Below, piece by piece: positions 35,842 through 45,583 of a stretch of DNA of 64,000 nt (the stretch's first letter is position 1; each line of letters starts with the position of its first letter). Under the pieces are notes generated by a model. That model made no database searches, was not told the DNA's origin, and saw only the letters and a program-made list of their open reading frames with translations. The position numbers were made by a program, and so were the translations under genes. Source of the DNA: Croceibacterium_B sp963783195 (lineage in GTDB: Bacteria; Pseudomonadota; Alphaproteobacteria; Sphingomonadales; Sphingomonadaceae); NCBI GenBank assembly GCA_963783195.1, contig CAWAMV010000004.1, positions 2,232,001 through 2,296,000 of the forward strand, given 5' to 3'.

Positions 35842-37053
35842 ATGACCCGCCAGAGCACCTTCAGCCCTCTCGTCCACCGGACCTTCGCGCTTCTGATGGC
35901 GGGCGTCCTGCTTTCGAACCTCGGCAATTCGATCCAGGCAGTCGGCGCCTCGTGGTACCTCACTGCCGCGGGCGAGCCGGCTGCCGTCGTCGCGCTCGTG
36001 CAGACCGCGCTCAACCTGCCGATGCTGTTGCTGGCGCTGCCCGCCGGCGCGTGGGCCGACATGCACGAGCGGCGGCGGATCGTCCTCGCGGCCCAGGCGG
36101 CCATGCTGCTGTTCTCGCTCCTGCTGATGGCGCTGACCGCCGCCGGCACTGCGCCCGCGTGGCTGGTAATCGCCCTCACCGCGCTGATCGCCTGCGGGAT
36201 CGCCGCCTTCAGCCCGGCGATGGGCGCGAGCATTCGTGGGACGGTGCCCGCCGGCGAGCTTGCCGCGGCCGTGGCGCTCAATATCCTCGTCTTCAACACC
36301 GCCCGTGCGGTCGGTCCGGCGATCGGCGGCGGGATCGTCGCGGCAGGCGGAGCGATGGCGGCCTTCGCGGTCAACGCAGCCTGTTATGCCCTGGCCATCG
36401 TACTTTACCTGCGCTGGCGGCCCGCGCCGGACGACCTGCCGCCACGGCGCCCGCTCGGCGCCGTCATTGCCGAGGGCCTGCGCCATGCCTGGGCGGCGCG
36501 CGAAATCCGCACTATCCTATTCCGGGCGCTGACCTTCACGATGACGGGCGCAGCGGCCTGGGCGCTGATGCCGCTGGTTGCCGACGACCTGCTGCACGAA
36601 GGGGCGGAGACCTACGGCCTGCTCCTCGGCGCGCTGGGCCTCGGCGCAGTCATCGGTGCGGCGAGCGCGACGTGGTTTCGCCAGCGTTTCACCGCAGAGG
36701 CGATCACCCGCGCGGCAGGCGTGATCTATGGCCTGGCGATTGTCGGCGTCGCACTCCAGCCGGGGCTGCCGGCGATGCTGGCGCTGCTGGTGATCGGCGG
36801 CGCAGGCTGGGTCCAGGCGCTGTCGGGCTTTTCGGTCGCCGCCCAGCTATGGGCGCCGCGGCAAGTGGTCGGCCGCGTGGTTGCCATGGCGAGCGCGACG
36901 ACCTTCGGCGGTCTCGCCGCGGGGTCCTGGCTCTGGGGCCATTTCGCCGAATGGCAGGGCGTGGCCGCAGCGCTCATGGCTTCTGGTGCGGCGATGGTCG
37001 TGCTGCCGTTGATCGGGCTGCTGCTGCCGATGCCGGCGCACGAGGCGCCGTAA
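35842..37053 (+). CDS. MFS exporter (DHA3/EntS-like)
   Basis: A 403-residue membrane protein with about 12 helices. The first-loop motif GAWADMHERRRIVLAAQ resembles the MFS A-motif, and NTARAVGPAIGGGIVAAGG is a DHA3-type fifth-helix motif. This branch includes enterobactin and macrolide exporters. The substrate cannot be told. I use the ATG at 35842 because a 28-codon upstream extension overlaps the divergent gor leader and is not membrane-like. Confidence 0.8.
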   Translation: MTRQSTFSPLVHRTFALLMAGVLLSNLGNSIQAVGASWYLTAAGEPAAVVALVQTALNLPMLLLALPAGAWADMHERRRIVLAAQAAMLLFSLLLMALTAAGTAPAWLVIALTALIACGIAAFSPAMGASIRGTVPAGELAAAVALNILVFNTARAVGPAIGGGIVAAGGAMAAFAVNAACYALAIVLYLRWRPAPDDLPPRRPLGAVIAEGLRHAWAAREIRTILFRALTFTMTGAAAWALMPLVADDLLHEGAETYGLLLGALGLGAVIGAASATWFRQRFTAEAITRAAGVIYGLAIVGVALQPGLPAMLALLVIGGAGWVQALSGFSVAAQLWAPRQVVGRVVAMASATTFGGLAAGSWLWGHFAEWQGVAAALMASGAAMVVLPLIGLLLPMPAHEAP

Positions 37054-37163
37054 TAGCGCAACCCTGCCGCTTGAATCGCGAAGGCCGCGCTCAGATGCAG
37101 CGACTCGCCTCGCTCGAATGCAACCCGGCCAAAAATTACCGGCAGCCCGCCCGATGGAAAGGA

Positions 37164-38690
37164 TCAGGGTTCGACCAGCCCGGCCGTCTCGAGCAGCGCC
37201 TGCGTGCTGGCATCGAAGTCCGCATCGCCTGCCTCGATCTGCTTGGCGATCGTCTTGCCCAGCTCCACCCCGAACTGGTCGAACGGGTTGATGCCCATCA
37301 GAACGGCATTGGCGAAGGTGCGATGTTCATGGAAGGCGATGAGAGCGCCCAATGTGCTGGGATCTATGTCGTCACACAGGATCGTGGCCGATGGACGGTC
37401 GCCGGGATAGGCGCGCGCCGGGTCGTCGCTTGGCCTGCCGGCCATCAGCGCGGCGCCTTGGGCGAAGCAGTTCATCAGCAGGATGCGGTGGTGCGCCGGG
37501 TCGATGTCGTCGCCGGGCGCCACGCTGGCGATGAAATCCACCGGAACGAGGTGCGTGCCCTGGTGGAGCAGCTGGAAAACCGCGTGCTGCGCGTCGGTCC
37601 CTACCCCGCCCCAGGTGATCGGCGCCGTCGGCCCGTCGATCGGCTCGCCACCTGCCGTTACCAACTTGCCGTTCAATTCCATCTCGAGTTGCTGGAGATA
37701 CCTGGGAAACAGGCGCAGCCGTTCGTCATAGGCGAACACGCCGCGCGTCTCGGCCCCGCGCAACCTGGCATAGAACTGGTCCGCGAACGCCGCGCGCAGC
37801 GGCAGGTTCATCCGGCCATCGGTGCCGCGAAAGTGCTCGTCGATCGCCGCGGCCCCGGCGAGGAAGCTGGAAAACTCCTCCCATCCGATGGCGAGCGCGA
37901 TGGGGAAACCGATCGAGGACCACAGGGAATAGCGCCCGCCGACGCTTTCCGAAAAAGGCAGAATGCGCGTTTCGTCCACACCCCATTCGACGGCCTTTTC
38001 CGGATCGGCGGTCAGCGCCACGACCCGGCCGTAGGGGTCGGTCACGCCGTTGTCGGCCAGCCACTTGAGCGCGCTTTCGGCATTGGTCATCGTCTCGATG
38101 GTCGTGAAAGTCTTGCTGGCGACGGCGACAAGCGTCGTCTGCGGGTTGCAGGCCCTGAACGCTTCCTCCAGCGCCAGCCCGTCGATGTTCGAGACGACAT
38201 GGACCTCGACCGCCGGGAAATCGCGCGCCAGCGCGTCGATCGCCAGCGCCGGGCCGAGCGCCGACCCACCTATTCCCACGTGGATCAGGTGGGTCACTTC
38301 GCCCAGCGCGCCGTCATGGATCGCGTCCACCAGCAGCTTCATGCGCTGCAACAGGGCCATCGCCTCCTCGACGCTGGCGTCATTGCCCACACCGCGCAGC
38401 GCGCTGTGCTCGGCCGCGCGGTTCTCGGTCGGATTGACCACTTCGCCGGCAAACAGCCTGGCGCGCTGACCGGCGAAATCCGCCGCCTCGGCCAGCGCCT
38501 CGAACCCGTCGAGCAGGTCATCGTCGAGGTGCGTCTTCGACCAGTCGAACTGCGCTGCACCCTCGCCCCATTCGAGCCGCGTCGAGAGCTTGGCGACCCG
38601 CTCGGGATCGGCGGCAAACAGCTCCTCCAGCCGGCGCGGCTCGATTTGTTTCAGCCGGTCCCAGGCGGCGGCGCGGTTTTCGCTCGGCAT
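37164..38690 (-). CDS. pgi: Glucose-6-phosphate isomerase
   Basis: Pgi interconverts glucose-6-phosphate and fructose-6-phosphate. The 508-residue protein has the substrate-binding HVGIGGSALGPALA, the SKTFTTIETMTNA loop, GGRYSLWSSIGFPIAL, the catalytic Glu in GGVGTDAQHAVFQLLHQGTH and the C-terminal NPFDQFGVELGKTIA. Length is slightly short of the E. coli enzyme (549). It is divergent from lepB across a 165-base spacer. Confidence 0.96.
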   Translation of the reverse strand: MPSENRAAAWDRLKQIEPRRLEELFAADPERVAKLSTRLEWGEGAAQFDWSKTHLDDDLLDGFEALAEAADFAGQRARLFAGEVVNPTENRAAEHSALRGVGNDASVEEAMALLQRMKLLVDAIHDGALGEVTHLIHVGIGGSALGPALAIDALARDFPAVEVHVVSNIDGLALEEAFRACNPQTTLVAVASKTFTTIETMTNAESALKWLADNGVTDPYGRVVALTADPEKAVEWGVDETRILPFSESVGGRYSLWSSIGFPIALAIGWEEFSSFLAGAAAIDEHFRGTDGRMNLPLRAAFADQFYARLRGAETRGVFAYDERLRLFPRYLQQLEMELNGKLVTAGGEPIDGPTAPITWGGVGTDAQHAVFQLLHQGTHLVPVDFIASVAPGDDIDPAHHRILLMNCFAQGAALMAGRPSDDPARAYPGDRPSATILCDDIDPSTLGALIAFHEHRTFANAVLMGINPFDQFGVELGKTIAKQIEAGDADFDASTQALLETAGLVEP

Positions 38691-38855
38691 CGAAGTCCTT
38701 TCCTACTGGCAGGCACTTGGGCTAGGCGACCGGGCCATGATTTGGAACCTTGAAATCGGCCGGGCGGGCGCGAAAAAGCGCCTTTCGGACAGGACGGCGA
38801 TTTTCCCTCAGGACACCGTTCCATGTGTTCCATCCTCGGAGGCGGAGAGCGCCAA

Positions 38856-39695
38856 ATGACCGCCATCGACACCCCCGTTTCGGAGCAGCAGGACGGCACC
38901 GGAACCAAGGCCGAAAAGAAGGAGGAAGGCAGCTTCCTGTGGTTCCTGGTCAAGCTGGTGATAGCGGTGCTGATTTTCCGCAGCTTCATCTTCAGCACCT
39001 TCTCGATCCCGAGCGAATCCATGCTGCCGCGGCTGATGGTCGGCGACTACCTGTTCACCGCCAAATGGCCCTACGGCTTCTCGCGCGCCTCGCTGCCGGG
39101 CGACATCGATGTCGGCTCGGGCCGCATTTTCGCTCACCTGCCGGAGCGGGGCGACGTGGTGGTCTTCAAGCACCCGATCGACCGGAGTGACTACATCAAG
39201 CGGGTCATCGGCCTGCCGGGCGACACGATCCAGATGGTGAACGGCGTGCTGCACATCGACGGCAAGCCCGTTCCCAAGGTCAAGGTGGCCGATTTCGTCC
39301 ACCCCATCAGCCCGTACAACACTTGCGAACGCGTGCCGCGTTTCCGCAAGGTCGCGATCGACGGGACTCCGGTCTGCGCCTATCCCCAGTTCCGCGAAAC
39401 GCTGCCGAACGGGGTCAGCTACAACGTGATCGACTTCGGCCTGACCCCGCAGGACACCACCGCGCCGGTCGTCGTGCCGGAAGGCATGCTGTTCATGATG
39501 GGCGACAATCGCGACAACTCGCAGGACAGCCGCTTCGCCGCCACGCCGGGCGGCGGCGTCGGTCTCGTGCCGCTGGAGAACCTCGTCAGCCGGGCTGAAG
39601 TGATCGCCTTCTCGACCGACGGTACGGCGAGCTGGGCCAACCCGGTCTCGTGGTTCACCGCCGCACGCGGCGGGCGCATCGGGGACGGGATTTGA
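38856..39695 (+). CDS. lepB: Signal peptidase I
   Basis: LepB cleaves signal peptides at the periplasmic face. From the ATG at 38856 it has 279 residues: one membrane helix (about residues 30-50), the catalytic serine in IPSESMLP, the catalytic lysine in YIKRVIGLPGD, and box E GDNRDNSQDSR. A GGAG lies about ten bases upstream. The frame extends 11 codons further without support. Its stop overlaps the TTG start of rnc (TTGA), forming the common lepB-rnc-era cluster. Confidence 0.95.
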   Translation: MTAIDTPVSEQQDGTGTKAEKKEEGSFLWFLVKLVIAVLIFRSFIFSTFSIPSESMLPRLMVGDYLFTAKWPYGFSRASLPGDIDVGSGRIFAHLPERGDVVVFKHPIDRSDYIKRVIGLPGDTIQMVNGVLHIDGKPVPKVKVADFVHPISPYNTCERVPRFRKVAIDGTPVCAYPQFRETLPNGVSYNVIDFGLTPQDTTAPVVVPEGMLFMMGDNRDNSQDSRFAATPGGGVGLVPLENLVSRAEVIAFSTDGTASWANPVSWFTAARGGRIGDGI

Positions 39696-40375
39696 GCAAG
39701 CCCGGCAAGCGTACCCTCGGAGAGAGCCGGGACTGGCTGGAGGCGCACGGCTTCACCGTTGCCGACGAGGCCCTGTGGCGCGAAGCGTTGACGCACGGCA
39801 GTGCGGACACGGGCTACGATTACCAGCGGCTCGAATTCCTCGGCGACCGCGTGCTCGGCCTGTCGGTGGCAGAGTGGCTCTATCGCCGCAACGGCGGACC
39901 GGAAGGAGAGCTGGCGCAGCGCCTGAACGCGCTCGTCAGCCGGACCACCTGCGCCGAGATCGGACGCGCGATCGGCCTGCCGCCCCACCTGCGGCTCGGC
40001 AAACAGGCGCGAGACGACGGGGGGAACGACAGCGACAACATCCTTTGCGACGTGATGGAATCGCTGCTGGGCGCCAACTTTCTGGAGACCGGCTTCAACG
40101 CCACCCGCGACGTCATCCACCGCCTTTGGGCCGATGCGATGAGCGGGGGAACGGGGCGGCAGAAGCATCCCAAGTCGGCACTGCAGGAGTGGGCGGCGGG
40201 CAACCGGCGCAAACACCCGGAGTACGAAGTGGTGGACCGCTCGGGCCCCGACCATGCCAGCCGCTTCACCGTGCGCGTGAGCGTACACAATGTCGGCAAG
40301 GTCGAGGCAACCGCCAGCAGCAAGCAGGATGCCGAGACCGAGGCGGCGCGATTGTTCATGGAGAAGTTTGGATGA
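39692..40375 (+). CDS. rnc: Ribonuclease III
   Basis: Rnc cuts double-stranded RNA in rRNA and mRNA processing. The 227-residue protein has the signature RLEFLGDRVLGLSVAEWL, the second metal-binding stretch CDVMESLLGANFLE, and a C-terminal dsRNA-binding domain (HPKSALQEWA to AETEAARLFMEKFG). The TTG start at 39692 overlaps the lepB stop, and the stop overlaps the era ATG (ATGA), so translation is coupled along the whole cluster. Confidence 0.95.
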   Translation: MSKPGKRTLGESRDWLEAHGFTVADEALWREALTHGSADTGYDYQRLEFLGDRVLGLSVAEWLYRRNGGPEGELAQRLNALVSRTTCAEIGRAIGLPPHLRLGKQARDDGGNDSDNILCDVMESLLGANFLETGFNATRDVIHRLWADAMSGGTGRQKHPKSALQEWAAGNRRKHPEYEVVDRSGPDHASRFTVRVSVHNVGKVEATASSKQDAETEAARLFMEKFG

Positions 40376-41263
40376 CCCATTGCGGAGTGGTCGCGGTTAT
40401 CGGCGCGCCCAATGCGGGCAAGTCGACCCTGACCAACGCCCTCGTCGGCCAGAAGGTCGCCATCGTCAGCGCGAAGGCGCAGACCACCCGCGCGCGCCTG
40501 CTCGGCATCGCCCTGGAAGGCGACACGCAAATCATCCTCGCCGACACGCCGGGCATTTTCACACCCAAGCGGCGGCTTGACCGGGCGATGGTCAGCGCGG
40601 CGTGGGAAGGTGCGGAGGCGGCGGACGCGATCCTGTTGGTCGTCGATCCGATCAAGCAGCGCCGCCACGAGCTCGTTCCGTTGCTGGAAACGCTCGCGAC
40701 GCGGCCGGAGCGCAAGCTGCTGGTTCTCAACAAGGTCGATGCGGCAGTGAAGGAGGACCTGCTCGTGCTCGCGCAGGACCTGACCGGCAAGGTCGCTTTC
40801 GACGAGGTGTTCTTCGTGTCCGCACTCACGGGCGACGGCGTGGCCGAACTCAAGGCTCACCTTGCCTCGCTGATGCCGGAGGGGCCGTGGCACTATCCCG
40901 AGGACCAGGTCAGCGACGCCAGCGAGCGCCTGATGGCTGCGGAGATCACCCGCGAACAGCTCTACCGGCAACTGCGCGAAGAACTGCCCTACGACAGCGC
41001 CGTGCGGCCTGAAATCCTACGTCCAGCGCAAGGACGGCAGCGTGGAGATTCGGCAGCAGATCGTCATCGGGCGCGACAGCCAGAAGTCGATCGTGCTGGG
41101 CAAACGGGGTGCGCGGATCAAGGCCATCGGCGAGGCGGCACGGGCCGAACTCGCCGAAGTGCTGGGCCAGACCGTCCACCTGTTCCTGCACGTGAAGGTG
41201 GACGAGAACTGGTCCGAAAGCCGCGAGATCTACGAGGAAATCGGGCTCGACTGGGTGCGTTAG
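40372..41263 (+). CDS. era: GTPase Era, one frameshift
   Basis: Era binds 16S rRNA and is needed for 30S assembly. The G domain is intact: GAPNAGKSTLTNALVGQ (G1), DTPGIF (G3), LNKVDA (G4), then SALTGDG (G5). After DSAVRPE (about 41012) the frame breaks and the KH domain continues in another frame: SYVQRKDGSVEIRQQ, IVLGKRGARIKAIGEAAR, ending EIGLDWVR at 41263. Removing one A from the GAAATCC at about 41013 restores VRPESYVQRK, a fully conserved reading. Since Era is essential, I take this as a sequence error. The ATG overlaps the rnc stop. Confidence 0.93.
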
Positions 41264-42678
41264 CGCGCCATCCCTGCGTGCGGGCGCTTGCGCATCAGGT
41301 TCGCGCCCGTTGCCTTGAAGCGCCACGCGCTGCAGGCTGCGGCCAGGATGCACAGCGCGATGGCCGCGACCGCCGGGACCGGACCGAGGCCGAGATCCAT
41401 CGCCAGCACCACGCCGATCAGCGCCGCTCCGCTCGACTGCCCGAACAGCCGCGCCGTGGATAGCAGGCCGCCCGCCGCGGCTGACCGATCCTTCGGCGCC
41501 TGTCCGATAATGAGCCGCGAGTTGGGTGAGAGGAACAGCCCGAAGCCAAGCGCCGTCAGCGCCAGCCGCCAGCCGATCGCCGTTGTGCCCGCCTCGTTCG
41601 ACATGGTGGCGATGAAGCCCAGCCCGACAACCGCGACGACCATGCCGACCAGGCCAAGGATGGAAGGCGAGACGCGGTCCGACAGCCAGCCGGCCGCCGG
41701 AGCCACGACGAGCATCGTCAGCGGGAACGGCAGCAGCAGCAGGCCGACCTCGTCGGGCGAATATCCCATCCCCTGCTCGAAGCGGAACGGCAGCGCCACG
41801 ATAAGCATGGCCGAGGCGATGAAGGCGGCGATCGCCGCCAATATCGACAGGCCGATCGCAGGCATCGCCATCAGGTCGACCGGGAGCACCGGCCGATCGC
41901 GCCGACGCTCGTAGCGGGTGAGAAATGCCGCCGAAAGCGCGCCTGCCGCAATGGCGATCAGCCCCGGCGCCGGTCGTTCGTGCGTGGCGACCGCTAGCCC
42001 GCCGATGAGCAGGAGGACCGTCAGCGCGCTCCAGGCTCCGCCGGTCCAGTCAATCTTCATCGGGCGCGGTTGAGGGTCGGGCAGCGTCCGTCCGACGGCG
42101 AGGGAAATGAGCGCCAGCGGCGCGGCGGCCACGAAAACCCAGCGCCAGTCGAAGTGCTCGGTTATGAACCCCCCCAGCGTTGGGGCGACGGCATAGGCCG
42201 TGGCGACGATGACCGAGTTGATTCCCATGCCCGTGCCGAGACTCCTGGCCGGATAGATGGCCCGCAACATCGCGGCAGAAACCGACAGCGCGATGCCCGC
42301 GCCGACAGCCTGCGCAGCTCGGACCAGCAGCAGAATCCAGAAGTTGGTGACGAGGAATGCGGCTGCCGAGGCGACGCAGAACAGCACCTGGCCGATCTGG
42401 TAGAGGTTGCGGTGGCCGACCTTGTCGCCGATGGTGGCGAACGGCAGCAGCACCATGACCATCGCCAACTGGTAGACGGTCACGACGTTGGTCACCGCGC
42501 TGTCCGTCACGCCGAGATCGCGGGCGATGGTCGGCAAGGCGACGTTTGCAATCGCCCCGTCCACCACGAAAAGCGCCGTCCCGAAGCTAATCGCGGCGAT
42601 GGCCCAGTAACGGCGAGGACGCGGCAGGCCGTCCCCTCTTTGGCGGTCGTCGGAGACCTCTCCGGCAGCGGCGTTCAT
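41260..42678 (-). CDS. MFS multidrug exporter (DHA2/QacA-like)
   Basis: A 472-residue transporter with about 14 hydrophobic segments, the D1-type motif IANVALPTIARDLGVT in helix 1, the A-motif GDKVGHRNLYQIG, and a helix-5-like YAVAPTLGGFITEHFDWRW, typical of DHA2 drug:proton antiporters. The substrate is unknown. The start could be the ATG at 42678 or an in-frame one at 42711. Neither has a strong SD. Its stop overlaps the stop of the convergent era gene. Confidence 0.8.
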   Translation of the reverse strand: MNAAAGEVSDDRQRGDGLPRPRRYWAIAAISFGTALFVVDGAIANVALPTIARDLGVTDSAVTNVVTVYQLAMVMVLLPFATIGDKVGHRNLYQIGQVLFCVASAAAFLVTNFWILLLVRAAQAVGAGIALSVSAAMLRAIYPARSLGTGMGINSVIVATAYAVAPTLGGFITEHFDWRWVFVAAAPLALISLAVGRTLPDPQPRPMKIDWTGGAWSALTVLLLIGGLAVATHERPAPGLIAIAAGALSAAFLTRYERRRDRPVLPVDLMAMPAIGLSILAAIAAFIASAMLIVALPFRFEQGMGYSPDEVGLLLLPFPLTMLVVAPAAGWLSDRVSPSILGLVGMVVAVVGLGFIATMSNEAGTTAIGWRLALTALGFGLFLSPNSRLIIGQAPKDRSAAAGGLLSTARLFGQSSGAALIGVVLAMDLGLGPVPAVAAIALCILAAACSAWRFKATGANLMRKRPHAGMAR

Positions 42679-42772
42679 ACCGGTCCCGGACTCTTCTCGC
42701 ACCTGCAGCATGTTCGCCCAACGCAGCGTGGCGTAAAAGGTCCCCGAAAAATCACCGCCCCCGCAATCCCCG

Positions 42773-42955
42773 CTAGCGCTTCTTCGCTATTTCAATGCCG
42801 TTCTTCTTGGCAAAATCCTTGGTCGATTCCTCGCTGCGATTGAGCGACTTGGCGATTTCCTTCAGCCCCTTCCCCTTTCCAGCCAGTGTTCTCAGCTGGC
42901 CGGCCTCGTCGGCTTTCCACGGCTGCTTGTGCCGCTCGAAATGCTCCTTGGCCAT
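42773..42955 (-). CDS. Small basic helix-turn-helix-like protein after topA
   Basis: A 60-residue, lysine-rich protein with the pattern W(K)ADEAGQLRTLAGKGKGLKE followed by IAKSLNRSEEST. It looks like a compact SANT/HTH fold of the kind found in small DNA-binding proteins of sphingomonads. Its ATG overlaps the topA stop by one base (TGATG), so it is translationally coupled to topoisomerase I. A role in nucleoid or topology control is only a guess from that coupling. Confidence 0.7.
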   Translation of the reverse strand: MAKEHFERHKQPWKADEAGQLRTLAGKGKGLKEIAKSLNRSEESTKDFAKKNGIEIAKKR

Positions 42956-45510
42956 CAGTCCGCCTTTGCCTTTTTCGCCGGTGCCTTCTTCTTCGCAGCC
43001 GCCTTCTTGGCCGGAGCTTTCTTGCGCGTGCCTTTCTTCTTCGCCGGGCCCTTGGCCGCACGTGCGTCGATCAGTTGGATCGCCTGCGCGTCGGTCACGT
43101 CCTCGGGCTTTACGTCGCGCGGGATCGTGGCGTTGGTGGTGCCATCGGTGACGTACGGGCCGTAGCGGCCCGGCATGACCTTGATCTCGCCGCCGCTGGT
43201 CGGGTGGGCGCCGAGCGTCTTGATCGGCTCGGCCTTGCCGCGCCCGCCTCCAGCGCGGTTGGCAGCCTGGGCAAGGATGTCGACCGCGCGATTCATGCCG
43301 ATCTCGAAGACCTCGCGCGTGCCCTGCAGCTTGCCGTACTTGCCGTCATGGCGGAGATATGGGCCGTAGCGACCGATGTTGGCCTCGATGTCGAGCCCGG
43401 TCTCCGGGTGCTGACCGACGATGCGAGGCAGGCTGAGTAGCTTGAGCGCCCATTCCAGGTCGAAGTCCGGCAGATCCTTGGGGATCGAGGCCCGCTTGGC
43501 TTCCTTGCCTTCGCCCAGTTGGACGTAGGGCCCGAAACGGCCCGCCTTCCGCTCGACCTCGAGCCCCGTTTCGGGGTCCGTACCCATGCTTTCGTTTTCG
43601 TTTTCCCCGTCTTCTCCGGGCTGGCCGAACTTGCGGCGGAAATTGCACTCCGGATAGTTCGAGCAGGCAATGAACGCGCCGAATCGACCGCCGCGCAGGG
43701 ATAGCCTGCCACCATCGCGCCCTTCGGCAAGACAGCGCGGACACTGGCGCGGGTCCCCGCCATCGGCCTGTTGCGGAAACAGGTAGTCGGAGAGGAACTC
43801 GTCGAGCGCCTCGGTCACTTCCGAAGGCATGCGCTCCATGACTTCGTCGCTCTTTGGCTTGAAGTCGCGCCAGAATGCCTCGAGCAAGGCCTTCCAGTCC
43901 TCCCGCCCGCCGGAAACATCGTCGAGTTCGTCCTCCATTTCGGCGGTGAAGTCGTACGCGACGTAGCGCTCGAAGAAGCGTTCGAGAAATGCGGTCAGCA
44001 GGCGGCCCGAATCCTCGGCGAAGAAGCGGTTCTTCTCCATCCGCACGTATTCCCGATCGCGCAGGGTCTGGATGGTCGAGGCGTAGGTCGAGGGGCGACC
44101 GATGCCGAGCTCTTCCATGCGCTTGACGAGGCTGGCCTCGGAAAATCGCGGCGGCGGCTGGGTGAAGTGTTGCGTCGCGGTGACCTCTCGCTTCACCGGG
44201 CAATCGCCTTCGCGCATCAGCGGCAGGAGGTTGCCGTCTTCCTCGTCGTCTTTCTGATCGCGGCCCTCCTCATAGACCGCCAGGAAGCCGGGGAACTTCA
44301 CCACCTGCCCGGTGGCCCGCAGTTCGTGGCGGCCCGTCGGGTCTCGCAGGGTCACAGTCGTCCGCTCGAGCCGTGCCGCGGCCATCTGGCTCGCCATCGC
44401 GCGCTTGAAAACGAGGTCATAGAGTTTCGCCTCGTCGCCCGAGCCTGCACGGTCGCGGACGAAGTCTGTCGGGCAAATCGCCTCGTGCGCTTCCTGCGCG
44501 TTCTTTGCCTTGGTCTGGTACATGCGCGGCTTTTCGGGGAGAAAATGCCCGTCGTAACGGTCCGCGATGGCCTTGCGGCAGGCGCTGATCGCGCTGCCAT
44601 CCATCTGCACCCCGTCGGTACGCATGTAGGTGATCGCCCCTGCCTCGTAGAGCGACTGGGCGAGGCGCATCGTGTGGCTGGCAGAGAAGCCGAGCTTGCG
44701 GGCGGCTTCCTGTTGCAGGGTCGAGGTGGTGAACGGCGGGGCCGGGTTGCGCGTGAGCGGCTTTTCCTCGACCTCCTCCACCGTGAAGCGCGCCGCCTCG
44801 ACAGCGGCCCTGGCAGCATCGGCAGTGCCCTTGTCGCCGATCGTCAGGCGGTCGAGCTTCTTGCCGTCGAAGGTAACCAGCCGAGCCTCAAACGGGGTGC
44901 CGTCCTGCTCCATCTGCGCTGTCACCGACCAGTATTCCTGGGCAATGAAGCGCTCGATTTCGTGTTCACGGTCGCAGATCAAGCGCAGCGCGACCGACTG
45001 AACACGGCCTGCGCTCTTGGCCCCAGGCAACTTGCGCCACAGCACGGGGCTGAGTGTGAAGCCGAAGAGGTAGTCCAGCGCGCGGCGCGCAAGATAGGCG
45101 TCGATCAGGTCCTGGTCGAGTGCACGCGGCTTCGCCATCGCGTCGGTGACCGCGCCCTTGGTGATCGCATTGAAGGTAACCCGCTCGACCTCCTTGGGCA
45201 GGGCCTTGCGGTTCCTGAGCAATTCCAGGACATGCCAGGAAATTGCCTCCCCCTCGCGATCGGGGTCGGTGGCCAGGATCAGGCGGTCGGCCTTCTTGGC
45301 CATGTCGGCGATCGCCTTCACCTGGCTGCGATTGCGCTGGTCCTGGTAGACTTCCCAGTCCATCGCGAAGTTTTCGTCCGGGCGTACGCTCCCGTCCTTG
45401 GGAGGGAGGTCGCGGACGTGGCCATAGGATGCGAGAACCTTGTAGTCCCCGCCGAGATACTTCTCGATTGTCTTCGCCTTCGCCGGCGATTTAACGATTA
45501 CTAGCTGCAT
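42955..45510 (-). CDS. topA: DNA topoisomerase I
   Basis: TopA relaxes negative supercoils. The 851-residue protein has the Toprim start MQLVIVKSPAKAKTIEKYLG, the acidic triad LATDPDREGEAISWH, the active-site tyrosine in EAGAITYMRTDG, and one C4 zinc-finger region (CPRCLAEG then CSNYPECNF). Alphaproteobacterial topoisomerase repeat domains such as GRFGPYVQLG and GRYGPYLRHD follow, and a Lys/Ala/Pro-rich tail (KKKGTRKKAPAKKAAAKKKA) likely binds DNA nonspecifically. It is coupled to the small HTH protein downstream. Confidence 0.97.
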   Translation of the reverse strand: MQLVIVKSPAKAKTIEKYLGGDYKVLASYGHVRDLPPKDGSVRPDENFAMDWEVYQDQRNRSQVKAIADMAKKADRLILATDPDREGEAISWHVLELLRNRKALPKEVERVTFNAITKGAVTDAMAKPRALDQDLIDAYLARRALDYLFGFTLSPVLWRKLPGAKSAGRVQSVALRLICDREHEIERFIAQEYWSVTAQMEQDGTPFEARLVTFDGKKLDRLTIGDKGTADAARAAVEAARFTVEEVEEKPLTRNPAPPFTTSTLQQEAARKLGFSASHTMRLAQSLYEAGAITYMRTDGVQMDGSAISACRKAIADRYDGHFLPEKPRMYQTKAKNAQEAHEAICPTDFVRDRAGSGDEAKLYDLVFKRAMASQMAAARLERTTVTLRDPTGRHELRATGQVVKFPGFLAVYEEGRDQKDDEEDGNLLPLMREGDCPVKREVTATQHFTQPPPRFSEASLVKRMEELGIGRPSTYASTIQTLRDREYVRMEKNRFFAEDSGRLLTAFLERFFERYVAYDFTAEMEDELDDVSGGREDWKALLEAFWRDFKPKSDEVMERMPSEVTEALDEFLSDYLFPQQADGGDPRQCPRCLAEGRDGGRLSLRGGRFGAFIACSNYPECNFRRKFGQPGEDGENENESMGTDPETGLEVERKAGRFGPYVQLGEGKEAKRASIPKDLPDFDLEWALKLLSLPRIVGQHPETGLDIEANIGRYGPYLRHDGKYGKLQGTREVFEIGMNRAVDILAQAANRAGGGRGKAEPIKTLGAHPTSGGEIKVMPGRYGPYVTDGTTNATIPRDVKPEDVTDAQAIQLIDARAAKGPAKKKGTRKKAPAKKAAAKKKAPAKKAKAD

Positions 45511-45529
45511 GGAAAAGAAGCTTTGCCCC

Positions 45530-45539
45530 TACACGTGTA
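45530..45539. promoter_or_regulatory. Perfect 10-bp palindrome upstream of topA
   Basis: TACACGTGTA lies about 20 bases before the topA start codon, next to a further CGTACG. It could be an operator, but a chance palindrome of this length is possible. Confidence 0.25.
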
Positions 45540-45583
45540 CGTACGCGCGAGGGTGAATCGCGCTTGGCAGGTTCGTCAAGCGG

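Noticed and set aside
34449..38753. A 1434-codon open frame on the plus strand
   Set aside because: It runs antisense to gor and pgi and out of frame with the MFS gene, all of which are clearly real. Its composition is the Arg/Gly/Ala-rich kind produced by high-GC third positions.
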